Below are positions 1 through 5,930 of a stretch of 6,946 nucleotides of DNA, in pieces. The DNA comes from Tannerella sp. (GTDB taxonomy: Bacteria > Bacteroidota > Bacteroidia > Bacteroidales > Tannerellaceae): NCBI GenBank assembly GCA_031283785.1, contig JAITBC010000437.1:1-6946 (forward strand), written 5' to 3'. Both the position numbers and the translations under genes were made by a program. How positions within the stretch are numbered: the stretch's first letter is position 1; the number at the start of each line of letters is the position of its first letter. The notes under the pieces are model-generated. The model did no database searches, was not told the origin of the DNA, and worked only from the letters and a program-made list of their open reading frames with translations.

Positions 1-16
1 ACAAGTCATTGATATT

Positions 17-28
17 AACTCCGGAGTT
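17..28. repeat. 12-bp perfect palindrome
   Basis: AACTCCGGAGTT is its own reverse complement. It lies about 105 bp downstream of the cysH stop. Read on the minus strand, its GGAG half sits just upstream of a possible start codon at 9-7, so it may be partly a ribosome-binding site. No function can be assigned. Confidence 0.4.
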
Positions 29-58
29 GATTCTATTTCGCCGATTGCTTCAAGAGTC

Positions 59-70
59 CCCGTTAACGGG
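59..70. repeat. 12-bp perfect palindrome
   Basis: CCCGTTAACGGG is its own reverse complement, and could form a 4-bp GC-rich stem with a UUAA loop in RNA. It lies 65 bp past the cysH stop codon. No U-tract follows, so a role as intrinsic terminator is not supported. A protein-binding or RNA-processing role is possible but undetermined. Confidence 0.4.
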
Positions 71-134
71 TCTTGTTATTGCGTAAGTGGAGCAGTACCG
101 GAAACGGGAAGAAAATTCAACTGTAAATCATTCA

Positions 135-839
135 TCACCGTTTATGAAGTCCGCATTCCTTGTGTTCGGGATTTTCCCACCACCAGCGTCCGGCGCGAAC
201 GTCTTCGCCCTGGGAAACCGCCCGCGTGCAGGGCTGGCAACCGATGCTCGGAAAATCTTTATTATGCAGAACATTGTACGGGACTCGGTGCTTTTTGATG
301 TAATCCCAAACATCCCGTTCCTGCCAACGGACAAGGGGGTTGATCTTTATCAATTGATGAGCGGAGTCCCATTCTATTAAATCCGCACTCAGGCGCGTAA
401 CGGACTGCTCTTGCCTGAGACCGCAAATCCATACGTCGAGCGTAGAGAGGGAGCGCAGCAAAGGCTCAATTTTACGTACATGGCAACAGGCTTTTCGTTT
501 GTCGATACTTTCGTAAAAGGCATTGACGCCGTTTTGGCGCACGTACTCTTCCACCGGTTTTCGTTCGGGGAAATAGATTTCCATTCTGATATTATAAGTC
601 TGGTTCGTTTTGTCTATCAGCGAATAAGTTTCCGGGAACAGTCGCCCAGTATCTATTGTAAATATCCGCGCCGAAGGCCGGATTTTCACAATCATATCCG
701 TCAACACCTGGTCTTCCAGGCTCAGACTCGACGCCAGTGCGATACGATTGCCGTATTCGTCGATAAAACGGCTCAATAATTCTTCCGGCTGCGTGTCGCG
801 TCCGAATAGTTTGTTATAGTGTTCTACTTTTTCTTTCAT
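135..839 (-). CDS. cysH: Assimilatory APS reductase (CysH, iron-sulfur type)
   Basis: A 234-residue cytoplasmic enzyme that reduces adenylyl sulfate (APS) to sulfite and AMP with thioredoxin-type electrons. The PAPS-reductase fold shows a nucleotide-binding loop around residues 36-46 (ASSLSLEDQVL). Two cysteine pairs, C118-C119 and C201-x-x-C204, match the [4Fe-4S] ligands of APS-specific reductases; classical enterobacterial PAPS reductases lack these. The C-terminal ECGLH motif carries the catalytic cysteine, C229. Length is slightly below characterised APS reductases but no domain is missing. It starts 12 bases after the cysN stop, with TTACGGGA just before the ATG, so it is the distal gene of the same operon. 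No APS kinase is present in the window, in keeping with APS rather than PAPS as substrate. Family assignment is secure; substrate preference is inferred from the cysteine motif. Confidence 0.95.
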   Translation of the reverse strand: MKEKVEHYNKLFGRDTQPEELLSRFIDEYGNRIALASSLSLEDQVLTDMIVKIRPSARIFTIDTGRLFPETYSLIDKTNQTYNIRMEIYFPERKPVEEYVRQNGVNAFYESIDKRKACCHVRKIEPLLRSLSTLDVWICGLRQEQSVTRLSADLIEWDSAHQLIKINPLVRWQERDVWDYIKKHRVPYNVLHNKDFPSIGCQPCTRAVSQGEDVRAGRWWWENPEHKECGLHKR

Positions 840-851
840 TCCCGTAAAAAA

Positions 852-2141
852 TTATATCGAAAAAATCGAATCTTCCAGCGATTCCACAATCATTCCGGCT
901 CCTACCGTTTCGTAAGTAGATGCGTCGATAATGACGAGGCTTCCCGTGATGCGGTTTTCCCGGTAGTAATCGTACTTCAACGGCCGGGAGGTTTTTATGC
1001 GGATGTGGGCAATGTCGTTCATTTTCACATCTCTGTCGTCGATGATATTTTCCATTGTATTGACATTGACTTTGAAATATACGTCCTTGACGATTCCGAA
1101 AATTTCGTCCGTCGTATGGCGGATAATGTATTTTACGCCGATACTTAACGGACGGTGATTCAGCCAGCAGACCAGCAAGGAAATATCGGCGCTGATAAAC
1201 GGCTTTTCGCCGCTTTTCACAATCATGTTGCCGCGACTTGCATCCACATTGTCGTTCAGACGGATTGCGACGGATTGCGGGGAAAAGGCCGCATCAAGCG
1301 AGAGGCCGGCTTCGTCAATCGCTTTAATGGTCGATTCGGTAAAGGAAGGCAGAACAGTCACCCTGTCGCCCACCTCAAAACGCCCGCCGGCCAAACGTCC
1401 GGCATACGCCCTGTAATCGTGGAATTTATCGTTTTGCGGACGGATAACGTATTGTATGGGGAAACGTGCCGGCAGTTTGCTAAGATCCTTTCCGACAGGC
1501 AGAGTCTCAAGCAGATGCAGCAATGTTTCGCCTTCGTACCAGGGCGTGTTGTCCGATTTGTTTACCACGTTGTCGCCGCGGCTGGCAGAGATGGGGATAT
1601 AATACACGTTTTTCAGGTGTAATATTCCGGCTATTTCTTCATATTCCGCTTTTATTTTTTCGAATATTTCCTGCGAGAAGTTTACCAGATCCATCTTGTT
1701 AACCGCCAGGATTACGCTGTCCAATTGCAGAAGCGAGGCGATGCAGGAATGTCGTTTGGTCTGTTCCAGAACGCCGTTGCGGGCGTCGGCCAGGATAATG
1801 GCAGCATCGGCGGTTGAAGCGCCGGTTACCATATTGCGGGTATATTCGATGTGCCCCGGCGTATCGGCAATGATAAACTTGCGTTTGGGCGTGGCAAAAT
1901 AGCGGTAAGCCACGTCTATGGTGATGCCCTGTTCGCGTTCGGCACGCAATCCGTCCGTGAGCAGGGCCAGATTGATTTCGCTGTTTCCCATCCGTTCGCC
2001 GGCAGCCTTGACTGCCTCCAACTGATCTTCAAAAACGGATTTGCTGTCGTACAACAGCCGGCCGATAAGGGTACTTTTTCCGTCATCCACGCTGCCGGCG
2101 GTCGTAAACCGCAGTAAATCCATGTCCAAATATGCGCTCAT
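852..2141 (-). CDS. cysN: Sulfate adenylyltransferase large subunit, GTPase (CysN)
   Basis: The 429-residue regulatory GTPase of ATP sulfurylase. In this family GTP hydrolysis drives APS synthesis by the CysD partner. An EF-Tu-like G domain fills about residues 8-225: G1 GSVDDGKST at 16-24, switch-I region DGLRAEREQGITID at 63-76, G3 DTPGH at 93-97, G4 NKMD at 148-151 and G5 SAS at 185-187. Two beta-barrel domains follow (about 228-310 and 315-425). The protein ends there: unlike NodQ/CysNC fusions it has no C-terminal APS kinase. It is a little shorter than the roughly 475 residues of the E. coli protein, with no sign of disruption. The start is 21 bases after the cysD stop. A second in-frame Met at residue 7 is an alternative start, but the upstream one keeps the full N-terminus. 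All GTPase motifs are intact, so it should be active. Confidence 0.96.
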   Translation of the reverse strand: MSAYLDMDLLRFTTAGSVDDGKSTLIGRLLYDSKSVFEDQLEAVKAAGERMGNSEINLALLTDGLRAEREQGITIDVAYRYFATPKRKFIIADTPGHIEYTRNMVTGASTADAAIILADARNGVLEQTKRHSCIASLLQLDSVILAVNKMDLVNFSQEIFEKIKAEYEEIAGILHLKNVYYIPISASRGDNVVNKSDNTPWYEGETLLHLLETLPVGKDLSKLPARFPIQYVIRPQNDKFHDYRAYAGRLAGGRFEVGDRVTVLPSFTESTIKAIDEAGLSLDAAFSPQSVAIRLNDNVDASRGNMIVKSGEKPFISADISLLVCWLNHRPLSIGVKYIIRHTTDEIFGIVKDVYFKVNVNTMENIIDDRDVKMNDIAHIRIKTSRPLKYDYYRENRITGSLVIIDASTYETVGAGMIVESLEDSIFSI

Positions 2142-2162
2142 ATTAATCTAATAATTTATAGT

Positions 2163-3065
2163 TCAAAAATATCCTGCTTTCTTGCGGTCTTCCATCGCAG
2201 CCTCCGAGCGTTTATCATCCGAGCGGCCGCCGCGCTCCGTCACTTTGGAAGCGGCGATTTCGTTGATGATTTCTTCCGGCGTATAGGCTTGCGAAACGAT
2301 AACGCCCGTGCATGTAATATCGCCGATGGTACGGCAGCGCACGCGTTTGCGCACCACCTTTTCGTCCGGCTTCAACAGCATGAAAGGATAATATGCCAGC
2401 CAGGCGCCGTCGCGTTCAAATACTTCCCGCTCGTGCGTAAAATAAAGATCCGGCAGTTCGATATTTTCCTGTAAGATGTATTGCCAAACGTCCATTTCCG
2501 TCCAGTTACTGAGCGGGAATACGCGAAAGTGTTCACCCAATTGCTTTTTCCCGTTGAAGATATTCCACAGTTCGGGACGTTGATTCTTTGGATCCCACTG
2601 TCCGAAATCGTCGCGATGTGAGAAAAAACGTTCTTTGGCGCGCGCCTTTTCTTCGTCGCGCCGGGCTCCGCCAATCGCCGCATCGAATTTATATTTTTCG
2701 ATAGTATCCAGAAGAGTCACGGTTTGCAGTTTATTGCGGCTCGCATTGTAACCGGTTTCCTCTGCAACGCGCCCTGTGTCTATGGATTCCTGCACGGAGC
2801 CGATAATCAGCTTCACACCCAAACGCTCGACCAACGCATCGCGATACGTGAGTGTTTCTTCAAAATTATGTCCTGTGTCGATGTGCAGAAACGGAAAGGG
2901 AATACCCGCCGGATAAAACGCTTTGTAAGACAGGTACGCTATTACAATGGAATCTTTTCCGCCCGAAAACAGCAGTACCGGGCGTTCAAACTGCGCCGCT
3001 ACTTCGCGGATGACGTATATGGATTCCGATTCCAATTCTTTCAAATGTGTCAGTCTGTTGCTCAT
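2163..3065 (-). CDS. cysD: Sulfate adenylyltransferase small subunit (CysD)
   Basis: The 300-residue catalytic subunit of ATP sulfurylase, forming APS and pyrophosphate from ATP and sulfate in the cytoplasm with CysN. It belongs to the ATP pyrophosphatase (PP-loop) superfamily. The PP-loop SGGKDS is at residues 34-39, HIDTGHNFEE at 61-70, the basic GGARRDEEKARAKER motif at 132-146, and the conserved C-terminal run RGGRSDDKRSEAAMEDRK at about 278-295. Length matches the E. coli protein (about 302). It is the first cys gene, 76 bases after the upstream permease gene, the longest gap in the operon, so a secondary promoter in front of it is possible. It is followed 21 bases later by cysN, the usual pairing. 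Confidence 0.97.
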   Translation of the reverse strand: MSNRLTHLKELESESIYVIREVAAQFERPVLLFSGGKDSIVIAYLSYKAFYPAGIPFPFLHIDTGHNFEETLTYRDALVERLGVKLIIGSVQESIDTGRVAEETGYNASRNKLQTVTLLDTIEKYKFDAAIGGARRDEEKARAKERFFSHRDDFGQWDPKNQRPELWNIFNGKKQLGEHFRVFPLSNWTEMDVWQYILQENIELPDLYFTHEREVFERDGAWLAYYPFMLLKPDEKVVRKRVRCRTIGDITCTGVIVSQAYTPEEIINEIAASKVTERGGRSDDKRSEAAMEDRKKAGYF

Positions 3066-3070
3066 AATAG

Positions 3071-3088
3071 ATATACTTTAAAGAATAT
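3071..3088. promoter_or_regulatory. Imperfect AT-rich palindrome upstream of cysD
   Basis: The 18-bp stretch ATATACTTTAAAGAATAT is palindromic except for one mismatched pair, with CTTTAAAG at its centre. It lies 6 to 23 bases upstream of the cysD ATG in the 76-bp gap after the permease gene. It could bind a dimeric regulator or be a chance product of AT-rich leader sequence. It shares little with the palindrome upstream of the first gene. No good terminator is seen in this gap, so transcription probably runs through it. Confidence 0.25.
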
Positions 3089-3141
3089 TTCCGGCAAAAT
3101 CCCTCGCATAATAAGAAAGATTTGCTCCTGAAAAAACTCAT

Positions 3142-3990
3142 TTATTTGATGCTATGTTTTGAAAAGCGGTTTGTAATGATTCGGCCCGTAATGCTCAGTA
3201 CAAGGACGATGATAGTCAATAGCAATGCGGCTGCGTATGCCCGTTCCCTGACTTCGGGAATGGGACTGCTCAACTGAAAGAAAACCGACAAGGGCAATGT
3301 TGCTGCCGGCTCGTTCAACGCCGCCGGTATCTTGTCGGTAAAACCCGCCGTGAAAAGCACGCCGGCAGCATCGCCAATGGCGCGTCCTACGGATAGCAGC
3401 GTCGCAGTAGCAATGCCGGGAGCAATCTGACGCAACATCACTTTGCATGTCTCCCAGCGGGTAGCGCCCAGCGAATACGAAGCCTCCAACAAATTTTTGG
3501 GAATAGATTGCGCTACTTCGTCCATCGAACGGACGAAAATCGGGATAATTAACAGCGTAATCACAATAATTCCACCGAGCAACGAAGTTTTTAATCCGAA
3601 AAATATCATGATGGTAAACGCAAATGCGCCGTAAACAATAGACGGTATTCCGAACAGTACGTCAAACGAAAGCCGCGTCAAATAAGCCAGCCGGGATTTC
3701 TTTTTCAGATAGACATTGATATAAAAAACCACAGGAAGGCTGACAAGCAAACCCAGTAAGGTAGAAGCCGACACAATCATCAGCGAGCCGGCAATCGCGT
3801 TCAAGATGCCGCCTCCTTTCCCCAGATAAAACCCGCCGCCGGGCAATTGGCTCACCATTTCCCATGTCAGGGACGGAAAGCCGGTTTTGGCAATTGTCCA
3901 AATGATGCTGGCGAAAAAACCGAAGACAACGCACGTTGCAATTATCATCAACACGTTAAATATTTTTTCTTCGAGATATTTCAACTTCAT
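3142..3990 (-). CDS. pstA: Phosphate-type ABC transporter permease (PstA-like)
   Basis: A 282-residue inner-membrane permease of the PstA type with about six membrane segments (roughly 12-34, 64-92, 110-132, 136-154, 190-216 and 252-275). The PstA/PstC hallmark GIPSIVYG is at 114-121. The cytoplasmic EAA loop that docks on the ATPase is EASYSLGATRWETC at 169-182. RAIGDAAGVLFTAG at 203-216 matches the PstA motif usually written RAIGETAPLLFTAG, with GETAP changed to GDAAG. A glycine-rich periplasmic GGGFYLGKGGG lies at 51-61. Its ATG overlaps the stop of the upstream permease gene in an ATGA junction, so the two are translationally coupled. Family is certain. Phosphate is the usual family substrate, but the cys neighbours make sulfate a serious alternative. 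Confidence 0.9.
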   Translation of the reverse strand: MKLKYLEEKIFNVLMIIATCVVFGFFASIIWTIAKTGFPSLTWEMVSQLPGGGFYLGKGGGILNAIAGSLMIVSASTLLGLLVSLPVVFYINVYLKKKSRLAYLTRLSFDVLFGIPSIVYGAFAFTIMIFFGLKTSLLGGIIVITLLIIPIFVRSMDEVAQSIPKNLLEASYSLGATRWETCKVMLRQIAPGIATATLLSVGRAIGDAAGVLFTAGFTDKIPAALNEPAATLPLSVFFQLSSPIPEVRERAYAAALLLTIIVLVLSITGRIITNRFSKHSIK

Positions 3991-4895
3991 ATTTTAAATC
4001 TTTTTTCTATGTTTTGTAACACAATACGGGATATGGCGTTGAATACGAATATGATTACAAACATCGTTAATGCTGCAAACATCAACGCCGATTCGTACAT
4101 GGGCAAGGAAAGCATTTCGCCGTAATTGTTTGCAATCAATGCCGGCAGGGGATATGCGCTGTCGAATACCGAATGGGGAATTTGTACCATATTTCCGCAA
4201 ACCATTAACACGGCTAACGTCTCTCCGAACGCTTTTGATACGGCAAGTACAACAGCCGCAACAACGCCCGGCAAGGACTTCCTGACGACAATCAAGCGGG
4301 AAGTCTGCCAGCGTGTCGCTCCAAGCGATGCAGACGCGTCCCTGAGTTCTTTCGGCACGGTGGAAAAAAGCTCTATGAACAGGCTGACGAGTAGCGGAAG
4401 AATCATCACGCTAAGGACGATACCTCCCGCCAGCAGCGTATAACCGCTCGTATAATCCACAAAACGAGGCCCTAACGTATCGGCTATCCAGGGAACAATG
4501 ATGAGCGTCCCCCACAATCCGTATACGACGGAAGGAATACCCGCCAGAATGTCCAACACCGGAAAGAGGGCCTTTTTTATCCATGGCCGGGCATTTTCCG
4601 TTAGGAACAAAGCGGTCAATAACGCAACCGGTAAGGCTATAACCACCGACAATGCCGTTACATAAACCGAACCGAGAATGAAAGACAAAAAACCAAACTC
4701 GCCCGACAGAGGACTCCACTCCGAACTTGTAAGCAAATCCCAGACGGCATTCTCCTGCAAGATACTTCGCGATTTATAATACAATCCGCCACCCATCACC
4801 AACAGCAGGAGCAACGAAATTACCGTCAGGCACAGCATCAGGCGAGCGGTAATTTTGTTTTTAATTATCCGTCTTTTCAGTAAAGATATATGCAT
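3987..4895 (-). CDS. pstC: Phosphate-type ABC transporter permease (PstC-like)
   Basis: A 302-residue permease of the PstC type, partner of the downstream PstA-like protein. About six membrane segments are seen (roughly 17-39, 68-98, 110-135, 152-177, 208-235 and 267-291). Motifs are GIPSVVYG at 119-126, the EAA loop DASASLGATRWQT at 187-199, and KAFGETLAVLMVCGN at 221-235, which corresponds to the PstC motif RAIGETMAV. Here the leading Arg is Lys while the Glu is kept. The gene starts 11 bases after the binding-protein stop, with GGGG just upstream of the ATG. Its stop codon overlaps the next gene's start by four bases. It should form the membrane channel as a heterodimer with the PstA-like protein. 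Transported ion is not shown by sequence. Confidence 0.91.
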   Translation of the reverse strand: MHISLLKRRIIKNKITARLMLCLTVISLLLLLVMGGGLYYKSRSILQENAVWDLLTSSEWSPLSGEFGFLSFILGSVYVTALSVVIALPVALLTALFLTENARPWIKKALFPVLDILAGIPSVVYGLWGTLIIVPWIADTLGPRFVDYTSGYTLLAGGIVLSVMILPLLVSLFIELFSTVPKELRDASASLGATRWQTSRLIVVRKSLPGVVAAVVLAVSKAFGETLAVLMVCGNMVQIPHSVFDSAYPLPALIANNYGEMLSLPMYESALMFAALTMFVIIFVFNAISRIVLQNIEKRFKI

Positions 4896-4906
4896 TTTTC
4901 CCCGCG

Positions 4907-5860
4907 TTATTTCAATTTGGCCGCTTCTCCTGCCAGCTTCTCCGCCGACAGGCCTATGTAGCCGGATTCTCCGGCGTATGCTTGCCCTTCCGTAAGCACA
5001 TATTCAAGGAATGCGACCACTTCGGGTTTTACCGGTTTTCCTTTGGTCACCAAATACAAGTCGCGGGCAGGCGGCGAAGGATAACGATTTTCGACAATGG
5101 CTTTTATCAGCGTTTCGGAGGTTTGATAGAAATTTTCTCCGGGTTCTATCGTTCCGTTATCATTTACATCTATCGGAATAACAGCCAAGCCCTCATACGG
5201 TTTTTTTGTGCTTTTGTCGTATGCATAAGCAATGTTATTGTAGCCGATAGCTACCCGGTCTTTTTGTACGGCGGCAGCCATGCCGGGATCACCGAAGACA
5301 GCGGTAGCTTTCAGGTTTTCCTGTTTTTTCCCGAACCATGCGGCAAAGGTTTCTCCCGCACCGCAGGCGTCGGAACGGGTATATACATGCACAGGCGTAG
5401 CGGACGAAGTGCCGAGTATTTCGCCCCATGTTTTTAATTCCTGTCCCCATAATTTTGCGGCAATTTCGCGTTTCAAACCCGTTTTGTTGATGGCGGCCCG
5501 TTCCGGGTTGTCGGCGTGAATAGTCGGAACAACGGCGTCTTTGACCACAGCAAACGGCAATGCCCCCTTCTCCAATTCCTGCGTATATATTTCCCTTGAT
5601 ACCATGCCTATGTCCACTACGCCCGCCAGTACATCCGTCATGCCTTTACCTGCGCCTCCGCCGGATATATCTATTTTTACCGCCGGATGCATTGCACGAA
5701 ATTCTTCCGCCCATTTCACAGCCATGGGATACAACGCAAAAGCGCCCGATACCTGAATGCTGCCCGACAATTCGCCTGCGGCATTCGCACCCGTTTTTGT
5801 TTTGCCGGCGCACGACGCGCAAAGTATGGCGGCCGTCAGCATGAGATATATGTACTTCAT
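4907..5860 (-). CDS. pstS: Periplasmic phosphate/oxyanion-binding lipoprotein (PstS-like)
   Basis: A 317-residue solute-binding protein of the PstS family that would deliver an oxyanion to the permease pair. The N-terminus is a lipoprotein signal: a hydrophobic stretch at about 3-13 followed by CASC, with the lipidated Cys at residue 17. Family motifs are SGAFALYP at 38-45, SGGGAGKG at 66-73, VDIGMVSRE at 82-90 and RSDACGAGETF at 162-172; these correspond to the loops that hold the anion in PstS. The Ser in MVSRE aligns by eye with Asp56 of E. coli PstS, but many Gram-positive-type PstS proteins also have Ser-Arg there, so this does not decide substrate. DVNDNGTIEPGE at 231-242 fits an EF-hand calcium loop. 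The gene follows the ATPase stop by 70 bases and has an A/G-rich leader (AAAGAAATAAAAG before the ATG). Family is confident; ligand is uncertain. Confidence 0.88.
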   Translation of the reverse strand: MKYIYLMLTAAILCASCAGKTKTGANAAGELSGSIQVSGAFALYPMAVKWAEEFRAMHPAVKIDISGGGAGKGMTDVLAGVVDIGMVSREIYTQELEKGALPFAVVKDAVVPTIHADNPERAAINKTGLKREIAAKLWGQELKTWGEILGTSSATPVHVYTRSDACGAGETFAAWFGKKQENLKATAVFGDPGMAAAVQKDRVAIGYNNIAYAYDKSTKKPYEGLAVIPIDVNDNGTIEPGENFYQTSETLIKAIVENRYPSPPARDLYLVTKGKPVKPEVVAFLEYVLTEGQAYAGESGYIGLSAEKLAGEAAKLK

Positions 5861-5930
5861 CTTTTATTTCTTTTTAATTATTCCTTTCCAATAGTTTTCG
5901 AGCGGCGTTTGTTACAGTATAAAAAGTATT

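Larger units (their letters stand above)
1..134. other. Region downstream of cysH, no complete gene
   Basis: No complete coding region is visible here. On the minus strand, which continues the operon, an ATG lies at 9-7, preceded by GGAG with nine bases between them (the GGAG complement is at 19-22). This could start a following gene, but only three codons (M-T-C) fall inside the window, so it is not called. Two perfect 12-bp palindromes are present, AACTCCGGAGTT at 17-28 and CCCGTTAACGGG at 59-70. Neither is followed by a T-run on either strand, so neither looks like an intrinsic terminator. A plus-strand frame is open from base 2 to about 296, but it runs deep into cysH and its translation looks unnatural, so I regard it as chance. 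Confidence 0.5.

Noticed and set aside
2..298. Plus-strand frame open from the left edge into cysH
   Set aside because: It overlaps about 160 bases of a well-supported cysH, has no visible domain, and its later part is clearly a shadow of the cysH frame.
1261..1280. Tandem 10-base near-repeat CGGATTGCGA/CGGATTGCGG
   Set aside because: Only two copies, inside the intact cysN reading frame; the encoded residues fit the second-barrel region, so it is likely chance.
3066..3105. TTTG-N19-TATATCTA as a separate cysD promoter
   Set aside because: The -7 box matches poorly and the implied start would fall at the ATG, giving a leaderless message; not strong enough to call.
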